Part shown: positions 22,434 to 29,683 of the stretch, piece after piece
Layout of the letters: each line of letters begins with the position of its first letter
Numbering within the stretch: the stretch's first letter is position 1
Source of the DNA: Bacillota bacterium
GTDB taxonomy: Bacteria > Bacillota > Clostridia > Peptostreptococcales > Anaerovoracaceae
Assembly (NCBI GenBank): GCA_019420305.1
Contig: JAHZHL010000040.1
Location: 1-43,150 of the forward strand
Direction of reading: 5' to 3'
DNA length: 43,150 bases
Notes under the pieces: model-generated
The model's input: only the letters and a program-made list of their open reading frames with translations
Told to the model about the DNA's origin: nothing
Database searches by the model: none
Made by a program: the position numbers and the translations under genes

Positions 22434-23132
22434 CTATGCGTTCTCCAATGATTCTGCCGCTTTGTTAATACAGCTGATCGCGTTCAGGCTGCGCGGATAT
22501 CCGATATACGGAAGACACTGCGAAACCACCCGAAGGAGAAACGCTTTATCATTTCCCATATTCATATTTCCCTGTGCGTGGCCGATCAGCTGCGGTTCAC
22601 AGCCACCTTGCGCCATCAGGAAGCAGAATGTAATCATTTCTCTCTGAGCCAGATCCAGCCCCGTCCTTGTATAATAATCGCCAAAGCAGTTTGCCGCCAG
22701 CCAGCGGTTGATATGGCCTTGTTTCCACGCGTCCTTCATGGGATCGCCGAAAATGTCCACCTGCGCCTGGGCGCCCTTTTCCAGCCGATCCTCCATCGTA
22801 GTAACAGCTTTTCCACTCGCCGGAAGGGCGATTCCCCTGTCGGAAAAGATTTCATTGGTGGCCTGCAGGAACGGCCACATTCTGCCCATCCCCAGATAGT
22901 CCACCGACTGATACACCGTCTCCTTGATCGCTTCCGGTTCCAGCCCGTCTTCCAGCGCTTTCGGCAACATCTCTTTATACAGGTCAATCCCCTGGCATCC
23001 GATTAAAGCGGCCAGTATGGCAAGCCACCTGGTTTTCGGCGGGAGCTGCTGTCCCTCTTCTTTCACGACCTCTTCAAATGCGAAATGATCCACCCGTTCC
23101 ATAAATTCCGGGTCTGTCTCGTAATAATTCAT
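22434..23132 (-). CDS. Carboxymuconolactone decarboxylase (CMD/AhpD-like) family protein
   Basis: 232 residues with two CMD-type helical repeats, at about 20-100 (LPPKTRWLAILAALIGCQGI, EAIKETVYQSVDYLGMGR) and 130-220 (LDLAQREMITFCFLMAQGGC, EPQLIGHAQGNMNMGN). The CxxC peroxidase motif of AhpD is absent, with only single cysteines in each repeat. It may therefore be a decarboxylase/isomerase-like or binding protein rather than a peroxidase. AGGAGG precedes the ATG. The promoter at 23180-23208 has a 4-bp-arm dyad GGTA-N4-TACC just downstream. It is a single-gene unit ended by tandem terminators. Confidence 0.82.
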   Translation of the reverse strand: MNYYETDPEFMERVDHFAFEEVVKEEGQQLPPKTRWLAILAALIGCQGIDLYKEMLPKALEDGLEPEAIKETVYQSVDYLGMGRMWPFLQATNEIFSDRGIALPASGKAVTTMEDRLEKGAQAQVDIFGDPMKDAWKQGHINRWLAANCFGDYYTRTGLDLAQREMITFCFLMAQGGCEPQLIGHAQGNMNMGNDKAFLLRVVSQCLPYIGYPRSLNAISCINKAAESLENA

Positions 23133-23164
23133 CGTTACACCTCCTGAACAGTAAATTCTTAATT

Positions 23165-23208
23165 GGTATCTCTACCGTCAGTATAGGTTTCTCACCGCGG
23201 GATGTCAA
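23165..23208 (-). promoter_or_regulatory. Promoter and possible operator of the CMD-family gene
   Basis: TTGACA, 17 bases, TATACT on the minus strand (23180-23208), followed within four bases by the dyad GGTA-GAGA-TACC (23165-23176). Confidence 0.75.
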
Positions 23209-23836
23209 GATATGCCCTGATACCTGTTTTGTATCCTGATTCATGTCCTAAAAGCATATCTGTTCCCACAGGCATCTGTCCGGTTTTCCACACAGTCAGG
23301 CAGTTCAGGATTTCATTGGTTGTGCGAAGAATATAGTATATGTCATCCCCTTCCGACTTTCTCCGTTCCAGATACTGTTCGTGCCTTTTCCGGAACAGCT
23401 TCCATGGACGCACTCCGGGCAATATTCTGTCGCCAGCTTCTGGAATTTCTTCCGGTAATGCCGCGAATCTCCGATGCATCCGGTGTTCATATTCCACATG
23501 CTGTCGGATGCTTCCCGGAAAGCATTCATTATGAGGATAGGTAAAAGCGTCTGCCAGGTAATGCATCAGTTTTCCCAGCCGATAATACCCCAGAATCCCC
23601 AGATGGTCTTTTTCTGTTTTCTGCAGCAGTGTCCTGATACGACGGCAGCTTTGTTTAAAATGATGCCCCCGGAGGACTCTTTCACGCAGAAAACCTTTCA
23701 GATAGGTCGCGTAATTCAAATCCGGCTCGATGTTTCCCCAAAGAAACGCCGCCTTATACCGGATTGGAATCCGGGCAGCGGACGCAGTCCTCCTGAGCAG
23801 GTAGATCCCAAGAATTCCGTGATCAACGGTCCGCAT
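23192..23836 (-). CDS. Zinc-dependent phospholipase-C-like protein
   Basis: 214 residues. The His/Asp pattern fits the zinc-dependent phospholipase C / S1-P1-like helical fold (PF00882): VDHGILGIYLL at the start, WGNIEPDLNY, GHHFKQSC, and LGKLMHYLADAFTYPHN at about 85-101. No signal peptide is seen, unlike secreted PlcA-type enzymes, so it is likely cytoplasmic and of unknown substrate. The second ATG (23836) is chosen, because the first sits directly on the GGAGGG ribosome site. The start overlaps the end of the GtrA remnant by 14 bases. The gene's last codons overlap the -35 of the CMD gene. Confidence 0.75.
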   Translation of the reverse strand: MRTVDHGILGIYLLRRTASAARIPIRYKAAFLWGNIEPDLNYATYLKGFLRERVLRGHHFKQSCRRIRTLLQKTEKDHLGILGYYRLGKLMHYLADAFTYPHNECFPGSIRQHVEYEHRMHRRFAALPEEIPEAGDRILPGVRPWKLFRKRHEQYLERRKSEGDDIYYILRTTNEILNCLTVWKTGQMPVGTDMLLGHESGYKTGIRAYLDIPR

Positions 23837-24251
23837 ATCCATCCCTCCTTACCGATTCCCGCACACGCTCCGACCCTCTTTTGCGAAAAATCATCTGCCT
23901 CTGCACAGTCCAGCTAATCAGGAACAGAACGCATTCCGTAAGCAGTTTGGCGGGATATACGGGAAGGTTCATCACCTGTACAAACACAGAAAGCACAATA
24001 TTATTCAGCACCAGAATCCCTGCCGCCAGCGCCAGATATTCCAGCGCCGTTACGGTTCGCCGCTCGGTGTGGAACACATGTCGGCAGTTCATGTTATAGT
24101 TATAAAAGGCGCTTACGACTCTTGCCGCGATATTCGTTGCCAGAATCGCCGGAGCGGTATGGGGCAAAACTACCATTAACAGGCCGAAAAGAAGATAATC
24201 CAGCAGAAAGCTGCTCATGGATGACAGGGTAAACTTTATGATGTCCCGGTA
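23823..24251 (-). pseudogene. GtrA-domain remnant of a GT2/GtrA-type gene (5' part lost)
   Basis: The readable frame starts YRDIIKFTLSSMSSFLLDY and continues LLFGLLMVVL and NYNMNCRHVFHTERR, with helices to KLLTECVLFLISWTVQRQMI. This is a four-helix GtrA domain that moves lipid-linked sugars. The residues before the first ATG (24218) already belong to the domain, yet an in-frame TAA lies at 24261-24263. No ribosome site precedes the ATG. In Firmicutes this linker normally follows a dolichol-phosphate-mannose-synthase-like GT2 domain; here it abuts a piece of AAA ATPase. It is therefore most likely a truncated gene, although a shortened GtrA from ATG 24218 (131 residues) could be made. Confidence 0.7.
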
Positions 24252-24442
24252 TAGTACAGTTTATCTTTTTCTTCAGTGTTCTCCCGAATATATTGGCTTA
24301 TTTTTTTTCTGTCCCGATAGTCCTCATATTCATCATCAAGTGGAATCTCCAAAATACAGGATTCATCTACTCCCTGTTCTATCAAATACTTCTTATACAA
24401 TCGGAAGAATAACAGATATGATTTTCCGCCTATTTGATTCAT
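24236..24442 (-). pseudogene. Fragment of an AAA/DUF4143-type ATPase (region after Walker A)
   Basis: 68 codons. The text GGKSYLLFFRLYKKYLIEQG followed by VDESCILEIPLDDEYEDYRD matches the stretch from the end of the P-loop to the segment before Walker B in AAA_14/DUF4143 proteins. The residues before GKS (MNQIG) do not form a complete P-loop, and the frame breaks at KDKLYYTGTS where Walker B should begin. No ribosome site is present. This stretch is exactly what the neighbouring ATPase remnant (24486-25392) lacks in its 5' half. Confidence 0.7.
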
Positions 24443-24485
24443 GATTTTTAAGTTAACTATGTTTTTATGAAGTGATTATGTCATT

Positions 24486-25392
24486 TTAAAATTCCAATAG
24501 ACCTGGATCCAGCAAAAAGTCAAAAACATTCATCATCAGGATTCCGTTTTCGTCGTAAAAAGGCTTTGGCGTGTTTGATGTAATTATGATCTTCTTAAAA
24601 GAATCATTTATTTTTAAGAACGGTCTGATTTCCTGTAGCATTTTCTCTTCCGTTGGAAGCATATATGCAGATTGGATATAGTATCTCTTCGAGCCTTTTC
24701 TGCATATAAAGTCAACTTCAAGCTGCTTCTTTACCTTCTTTCCATCTTCACCTTTTTCAACAATATTCAAATTCCCAACATCTACCTTGAAGCCTCGCAC
24801 TCGCAACTCATTGTATATTACATTTTCCATGGCATGAGTTACCTCTTGCTGCCTGTAATTTATTCTCGCATTTCTCAGACCCATATCCATAAAATAATAT
24901 TTCATAGGTGTTCCGATATAGGATTTTCCCTTTATGTCATACCTGTTTGCCTCTTCGATTATAAATGCGTCCTTCAGATAATCAATGTATTTTGTAATCG
25001 TAGTAGGCGTTATTCTGGAGTTGTTTACGCTTTTAAATGTTTTCTGTAGTTTATTCGGATTCGTTAATGCTCCGATTCCTGATGCCAAAATGTCTAATAG
25101 CGTTTCCATTTCACCGACATTCCTGATTTTATACCGTTTGACAATATCCTGAATATAAGTTTCTTCAAGCAGATTGTCGAGCAGTTTCAATTTTTGGTCT
25201 TCCGTTCCTGCCAAAACAACAATCGGAATACCACCATAAGTAACGTATTCGTTCCAGCCATCATATCTGTTTCCATCGTATACGGTCATGAATTCAGAAA
25301 AGCTCAATGGAAACATATGAACCTCTATGTTTGCGATTTATCAGTCGTTCCAAATAACTGTCTCTCTTGATTCCAAATTCCTTGTCCATCAT
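24486..25392 (-). pseudogene. AAA ATPase with DUF4143 domain, ATPase core deleted
   Basis: The 5' piece reads MDKEFGIKRDSYLERLINRK, the normal N-terminus of AAA_14/DUF4143 proteins, then goes out of frame at about 25325. The other frame picks up as EVHMFPLSFSEFMTVYDGN and continues through the complete DUF4143 part (ETYIQDIVKRYKIRNVGEME; RITPTTITKYIDYLKDAFII; LEVDFICRKGSKRYYIQSAY) to a TAA at 24486. Walker A, Walker B and the sensor segment, roughly 130 residues, are missing. A C-terminal polypeptide from the ATG at 25316 (276 aa) is still open but has no good ribosome site. Codon use is AT-richer than in flanking genes, suggesting acquisition by transfer. Confidence 0.8.
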
Positions 25393-25513
25393 TCGTCACC
25401 CCGAAAAAGATATTTTAGTATATTATTCCCTAAATTTCTTCTAGAATATTTTCCCATCTTATTCACATTTCCTGTCTGTAAACAGTGAATTACAGAGTTC
25501 ACTTTACACAATG

Positions 25514-25558
25514 AAAAAGCCCCTGAATTCTGGCTGTAATAACCGTTTTTCAAGGACT
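25514..25558 (-). terminator. Terminator of the MBL-fold gene
   Basis: AGTCCTTGAA pairs with TTCAGGGGCT over ten positions (three G-U or U-G), then TTTTTCATT on the minus strand. It starts about seven bases after the stop codon. Confidence 0.75.
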
Positions 25559-25564
25559 TTGTTT

Positions 25565-26476
25565 TTAGTATTTCATTGAACATTTCGAATCAGTTTTCTT
25601 TGTTTTCCATACCAGTACATTTTCCTCAAAAGAAGCGCTGATCTTTTCAGTATCTTTCAGCCATGCAAGGTATGAACGTACAGTACTGCCGATAAGCGCA
25701 TACTGGTCATAAGTCATGGCTATATTAAAACCCGTAAACAGATGCTTCAGTAAGGTTTCAAAGCTCATTGGCGTTCGCAGCAGGGACAGTATCCTAGATG
25801 ACACAGTGTATACCTTTTCACGATTTATACTTACCAATCCACGTATATCTTCAACAGCTTCGGTATGTGACGGTACAAATACAGCCGCTTCCATAGTCTC
25901 CACTTTATCGAGAGTATCCAGATACTCTGCAATGTCATAAATAAAGCATATCTGATATCTTTCCAGAACTGCGCGGCTGCTAACGCAATCACCTAAAAAA
26001 ACAACATCATCGGGAGTCCGGATACCGATCATATCAAAAAAGTGTCCGGGAAGCGGGATGATCTCCAGCTCATTCGGAAAATCCGGGTCCCCAATATCGA
26101 CTGCATTGCTTGGCTGTGCCAGCAGGAATTTGTCCCGAAACTCTTTGAATGGATATCCGCCATACAAAAATGATGGCTCTAAAACAGGATAATTTGTAAA
26201 GGCGGCCTCCAGACCTGATGTAAATATTTTACACCCTGTCTGCTGCTGCAAATAGGCGTTGCCTCCAATATGATCCGCATTGGAATGGGTATTGATGATG
26301 CCTTTAAGCTTCCATTTATTTTCATCCAGCACCTTTTTCATTATACGGCGTCCGGCATTTTTATCGTTCCCGCTGTCTATCAGATATACCTCATTCTCAT
26401 TCGCTCTGTAAACACCTACTTTAACCGGATAATTGATATAATAGGTATTTTCCCCGACTTGGCATAGCTCAAACAT
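25565..26476 (-). CDS. MBL-fold metallo-hydrolase
   Basis: 303 residues. The metallo-beta-lactamase fold spans about 15-215: VYLIDSGNDKN, the metal motif INTHSNADHIGGNAYLQQ, PLPGHFFDMIGI and FLGDCVSS, with a last histidine in VPSHTEA. A winged-helix-like C-terminus (~225-300) follows. In the HxHxDH motif the second position is Asn (HSNADH), so the first metal site is altered; I believe the same variant occurs in a known clostridial/streptococcal subgroup. AAGGAGG fixes the ATG at 26476; the longer open frame upstream lacks a ribosome site. It is bounded by terminators on both sides and is a lone unit. Substrate unknown. Confidence 0.85.
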   Translation of the reverse strand: MFELCQVGENTYYINYPVKVGVYRANENEVYLIDSGNDKNAGRRIMKKVLDENKWKLKGIINTHSNADHIGGNAYLQQQTGCKIFTSGLEAAFTNYPVLEPSFLYGGYPFKEFRDKFLLAQPSNAVDIGDPDFPNELEIIPLPGHFFDMIGIRTPDDVVFLGDCVSSRAVLERYQICFIYDIAEYLDTLDKVETMEAAVFVPSHTEAVEDIRGLVSINREKVYTVSSRILSLLRTPMSFETLLKHLFTGFNIAMTYDQYALIGSTVRSYLAWLKDTEKISASFEENVLVWKTKKTDSKCSMKY

Positions 26477-26889
26477 AATAACCTCCTTCGTCCTTTGCTC
26501 TTCCATTTTAAGCCCGTTTTCTGATATGCTTGCCGAAGCTCCGTCACTCGGTTCGTCCGTATTACGGTCTGATTCGAAACGTCCCGGGGAAACTCGCAGA
26601 CACTGCAGCCTCCGCACATAGGGCTTTGGAATGGAAACGAATCGGGTGGATGAAAAACTGCAACTTCTCAAGTTATTGACAGTTAAAATATGATTGTCCG
26701 CAAATTTTTCCAAACGCAAAAAACCCTTGAAAAATCAGGATCACAAACCGTTTTTCAAGGGTTCTCGTCTTTTGTCTGATTCGGATATTATCATCCGAAC
26801 CAAAGTTGTGCCAACAGTTTGAGATGGAGATTCGCAAAGCAAATACTCCCTACGACAGATTGCGCCGTAGATCGCCGGGATAGCTCTCC
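26477..26889. other. Gene-free region between tsf and the MBL-fold gene
   Basis: It contains the tsf terminator (26718-26763), a small hairpin TTCGGAT/ATCCGAA (26780-26799), and about 230 bases before the MBL start with no clear -35/-10. Two minus-strand frames stay open there, one with a Cys-rich MCGGCSVCEF start at 26619, but neither has a ribosome site. Confidence 0.55.
26718..26763 (-). terminator. Terminator of the rpsB-tsf operon
   Basis: Perfect 13-bp arms AACCCTTGAAAAA / TTTTTCAAGGGTT, followed by TTTTTTGCG on the minus strand, about 125 bases after the tsf stop codon. Confidence 0.88.
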
Positions 26890-27813
26890 CTACTTTTTCG
26901 CAGCTGCCTGCTGAGCCGCTACTTCAGCCGCGAAGTCTTCTTCTTTCTTTTCGATTCCTTCGCCGACTTCGTAACGGATCATTTCCGCTACTTTCATATC
27001 TTTACCCAGCTCTTTGCCTGCTTCCGCAACGTACTGCGCTACCGTCAGGTCGCCGTTTTTAACGAATTTCTGGTCAACCAGGCATACTTCCTTCAGGATT
27101 GCCTTTACTTTGCCCGGAATGATTCTTTCCAGCAGATTTTCCGGTTTGCCTTCATTCAGCAGCTGCTGTTTCGCGATTTCCTTTTCCGATTCCAGCCATG
27201 CCGGATCTACCTGAGTTTCGTCCAGGAATTTCGGATTCATGGACGCAACCTGCATTGCCACGTCTTTTCCTGTTACCTGAATTTCATCCGCAGTCGCTTC
27301 TGTTTCCAGTCCCACGATAACGCCGATGGTGCCGCCGCCGTGGATATATCCGGTGTAAACAACGCCCGGTGTGTTCAGCTTTTGGAATCTGCGGATATTC
27401 ATGTTCTCGCCGATAGTAGCGATCTTGTTGTTGAGAGCGTCCTGCACGGTTCCTTCGCCTTCATACGGAAGAGCCATGAACGCGTCCATATCCGCAGCGT
27501 CGGATTCCAGCGCCATCTTTGCCAGTGTATCTACAAAGTTAATGAATTCTTCGTTTTTTGCGACAAAGTCAGTCTCGGAGTTTACTTCTACAATTGCCGC
27601 CGCTTTTCCATCTGCGGAGAATGCGGTTTTTACCAGTCCCATCGCCGCGATTCTTCCTGCTTTTTTCGCAGCTTTGGCAAGACCTTTCTCTCTTAAGAGT
27701 TCTACCGCTTTATCAATATCGCCGTCCGTTTCGACCAGTACTTTCTTACAGTCCATCATACCTGCGCCTGTCATTTCGCGCAGCTGTTTTACTAATTGTG
27801 CTGTTACAGCCAT
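26890..27813 (-). CDS. tsf: Translation elongation factor Ts
   Basis: 307 residues, the usual length. It is the nucleotide-exchange factor of EF-Tu. The UBA-like N-domain carries VKQLREMTGAGMMDCKKVL, and the family signature SETDFVAKNEEF lies at about residue 79. The core contains KDVAMQVASMNPKFLDETQV, and the C-terminal Ala/Lys-rich tail is present. AGGAGG precedes the ATG. It follows rpsB by 17 bases in the standard bacterial order. Confidence 0.98.
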   Translation of the reverse strand: MAVTAQLVKQLREMTGAGMMDCKKVLVETDGDIDKAVELLREKGLAKAAKKAGRIAAMGLVKTAFSADGKAAAIVEVNSETDFVAKNEEFINFVDTLAKMALESDAADMDAFMALPYEGEGTVQDALNNKIATIGENMNIRRFQKLNTPGVVYTGYIHGGGTIGVIVGLETEATADEIQVTGKDVAMQVASMNPKFLDETQVDPAWLESEKEIAKQQLLNEGKPENLLERIIPGKVKAILKEVCLVDQKFVKNGDLTVAQYVAEAGKELGKDMKVAEMIRYEVGEGIEKKEEDFAAEVAAQQAAAKK

Positions 27814-27830
27814 GTGTTTCTCCTCCTCAA

Positions 27831-28637
27831 TTATTCTTCCGTATCTGCCGCTTCCTCAGCTTCGCCTTCTGCTGCCTTTACAGCAGCCTCTTCCTCTGCT
27901 ACTTCCTGCTCCGCGGCTTCTGTGGAACCTTCCGTTTCGCCTTCATCAAAGCTTTCACCCTGTTTTGCTTCGATAATCGCGTCAGCCATCTTGCCCGCAA
28001 TCAGTTTTACCGCGCGGATCGCGTCGTCGTTAGCCGGGATAATATAATCCACATCGTCCGGATCACAGTTTGTATCTACAATTCCCACTACAGGGATCCC
28101 CAGAATTCTCGCTTCTTTTACCGCGATCTTTTCTTTCTTCGGATCAACAACGAAAACAGCGCCCGGCATTCCCTTCATATCTTTAATTCCGCCCAGGAAT
28201 TTTTCCAGCTTTTCCAGTTCCAGTCTCAGTTTGCTGACTTCCTTTTTGGAAAGCTTTTCAAAAGTCCCGTCTTCTTCCATCGCCTGAATGTCACGCAGTC
28301 TCTTGATTCTTGCGGAAATGGTTTTGTAGTTGGTCAGCATACCGCCCAGCCATCTCTGGTTTACATAGAACTGTCCGCATCTTTTCGCCTCGTCTACGAT
28401 TGCGGCCTGCGCCTGCTTCTTCGTTCCTACGAACAGAATCGGCTTTCCGGATTCTGCCACTTCCTTCATAAAGTCATAGGCTTCTTCGATCTTCTTTACT
28501 GTTTTCTGCAGGTCGATGATATAGATCCCGTTTCTTTCCGTAAAGATGTACGGAGCCATTTTCGGGTTCCATCTTCTGGTCTGGTGTCCAAAATGCACAC
28601 CTGCTTCAAGCAACTGTTTCATTGAAATTACTGACAT
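27831..28637 (-). CDS. rpsB: Ribosomal protein S2
   Basis: 268 residues. It contains the family signatures SMKQLLEAGVHFGHQTRRWN, RNGIYIIDLQKTVKKI and PGAVFVVDPKKEKIAVKEA, and ends in a long acidic tail (about 35 residues of Glu, Ala, Thr and Ser) as often seen in Clostridia. AGGAGG fixes the ATG at 28637 over a start ten codons upstream. It has its own promoter (28778-28806) and a structured leader of about 135 bases. Co-transcribed with tsf. Confidence 0.98.
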   Translation of the reverse strand: MSVISMKQLLEAGVHFGHQTRRWNPKMAPYIFTERNGIYIIDLQKTVKKIEEAYDFMKEVAESGKPILFVGTKKQAQAAIVDEAKRCGQFYVNQRWLGGMLTNYKTISARIKRLRDIQAMEEDGTFEKLSKKEVSKLRLELEKLEKFLGGIKDMKGMPGAVFVVDPKKEKIAVKEARILGIPVVGIVDTNCDPDDVDYIIPANDDAIRAVKLIAGKMADAIIEAKQGESFDEGETEGSTEAAEQEVAEEEAAVKAAEGEAEEAADTEE

Positions 28638-28663
28638 ATTCTTTTCCTCCTGGTTTTCTGCCT

Positions 28664-28724
28664 CCACCGCATGTCGCCCTAAAAGAAACCGGAAATTCCG
28701 GCACCGCTTTTAAGTGATGCGGTG
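28664..28724 (-). ncRNA. Structured 5' leader of rpsB (candidate S2-responsive element)
   Basis: On the minus strand CACCGCAT (28724-28717) can pair with GCGGTG (28706-28701) as a local hairpin, or with ATGCGGTG (28671-28664) near the ribosome site. The self-complementary CCGGAATTTCCGG lies between. Alternative pairings in a ribosomal-protein leader suggest autogenous control; this is inference from pairing by eye. Confidence 0.45.
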
Positions 28725-28777
28725 TGCGTATTTAAATAATTTTTTCCGTTCTGTAAAACTGGACAGAACCGTTAAAT

Positions 28778-28806
28778 ATGATACTACACATTCGTTGAAA
28801 TTGCAA
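28778..28806 (-). promoter_or_regulatory. Sigma-A promoter of rpsB-tsf
   Basis: TTGCAA, 17 bases, TATCAT on the minus strand. Confidence 0.75.
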
Positions 28807-28844
28807 GGCATTTTCGTAAAAATTACTAATTTCGGGCGTTTTTA

Positions 28845-29168
28845 TCATTTAATATATTCCCCAAAGATTTTTCGCCCTCTGCGAAAGCACTCCCTTCCAA
28901 GGAAAACCCGGAATCCGCCTTCCATATAAACCGTCTGATCCGCCATGCGCAAAATCTTATCCATATTAAAAAGATAACTCCGATGGCAGTCAAGGAACCG
29001 CTCGTCAACATACCGCTTTAAAAATGCCATATTGCAGTAAAAAACTGTTTTTCCGCTCTCGGTAATCAAAACGGCCTGTCGTTTCTTTTTTTCAATATAA
29101 AGAATTTCATCCAGACACACACGCCGTGTCTCTTTTGCTGTTTCGACCGGGATATACTTACAAACCAT
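28845..29168 (-). CDS. LytTR-type DNA-binding domain protein
   Basis: 107 residues consisting of a LytTR domain alone: CLDEILYIEKKKRQAVLITE, then FLKRYVDERFLDCHRSYLFN and the basic end RECFRRGRKIFGEYIK. There is no receiver domain, so it is not a standard response regulator. It may be governed by a membrane partner, as in LytTR regulatory systems, or act constitutively. No such membrane protein is adjacent. AAGGAGG lies six bases before the ATG. It stands alone between rpsB and rpoZ. Confidence 0.88.
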   Translation of the reverse strand: MVCKYIPVETAKETRRVCLDEILYIEKKKRQAVLITESGKTVFYCNMAFLKRYVDERFLDCHRSYLFNMDKILRMADQTVYMEGGFRVFLGRECFRRGRKIFGEYIK

Positions 29169-29307
29169 AGGATTCCTCCTTCCCGCAATGAACTTTTATC
29201 CACCACAACCATGCAAAGCCTTCTTTGATGCCGACAATCCCCTGTATGCTCTGTTCTTTTATTTTTCCATAAGTAGGATTTTTTGTCTATGAAGAATCCG
29301 GTTTATT

Positions 29308-29337
29308 TTGTCTGAATTTTCAACTTTTTGCTATAAT
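29308..29337 (+). promoter_or_regulatory. Plus-strand promoter-like element with no downstream gene
   Basis: TTGTCT, 18 bases, TATAAT, with TGC directly before the -10 (extended -10). A transcript from about 29344 would cross the 29387-29452 hairpin and run antisense to rpoZ. Confidence 0.5.
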
Positions 29338-29381
29338 TATCAATGCAAATTAACGTTATATCCGGAGAACTTAAACAATAC

Positions 29382-29452
29382 AAAAACAGTGCCGCTTCCT
29401 CGATAAGGGCGACAACTCCCAGTTTCTCGCCCGCTGTACGGAAGCAGCACTG
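29382..29452 (-). terminator. Terminator of gmk-rpoZ with a large, branched hairpin
   Basis: CAGTGCTGCTTCC pairs with GGAAGCGGCACTG (one mismatch), followed by TTTTTG on the minus strand. The 40-base loop contains a second stem GGGCGA/TCGCCC. The loop is far larger than in normal intrinsic terminators. Confidence 0.7.
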
Positions 29453-29485
29453 CTTGCTCTTTGGTAAACGTTTCCGCTGATCCTT

Positions 29486-29683
29486 TTATTCTTCCTCACG
29501 CCGGTATGTGATTAAATCTTCAGCGATTTCATTAGCCGCGATGGATACCGGTTTATCCACATCCGCCTCTGTGAGCTTTGGCTTTCCCTCAATAATATCT
29601 CTGGCACGCTTTGCCGCCAGAATTACCAAGGTATACCGGCTGTCCGCCTTTTTTCTTATCTCATTAATTGATGGATACAGCAT
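29486..29683 (-). CDS. rpoZ: RNA polymerase omega subunit
   Basis: 65 residues. It matches the clostridial omega subunit: MLYPSINEIRKKADSRYTLV, then the signature AAKRARDIIEG and IAANEIAEDLITYR. It stabilises assembly of beta-prime. Its ATG follows the gmk TAA immediately (TAAATG), and its AAGGAGG lies inside gmk, so translation is coupled. Confidence 0.95.
   Translation of the reverse strand: MLYPSINEIRKKADSRYTLVILAAKRARDIIEGKPKLTEADVDKPVSIAANEIAEDLITYRREEE

Larger units (their letters stand above)
29169..29485. other. Non-coding region between rpoZ and the LytTR gene
   Basis: No gene is supported. It holds the large rpoZ terminator hairpin (29382-29452), a plus-strand promoter-like element (29308-29337), and an AT-rich stretch presumably containing the LytTR-gene promoter, which I could not locate. 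Confidence 0.6.

Noticed and set aside
26416..26619. Cys-rich 67-codon minus-strand frame (MCGGCSVCEF)
   Set aside because: No ribosome site, overlaps the MBL start region, and family unrecognised. Mentioned only as part of the gene-free region.
24236..26719. Toxin-antitoxin or defence island around the DUF4143 ATPase
   Set aside because: The ATPase is clearly broken, and no restriction, nuclease or antitoxin gene is nearby.
25541..26760. 15-bp direct repeat AACCGTTTTTCAAGG flanking the MBL gene (25541-25555 and 26746-26760), as in a transposed unit
   Set aside because: Both copies are arms of intrinsic terminators of similar sequence; no inverted terminal repeats or transposase were found.
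27558..28625. 355-codon plus-strand open frame antisense to tsf and rpsB
   Set aside because: It mirrors two highly expressed ribosomal genes with strong codon bias, has no ribosome site and no recognisable motif.
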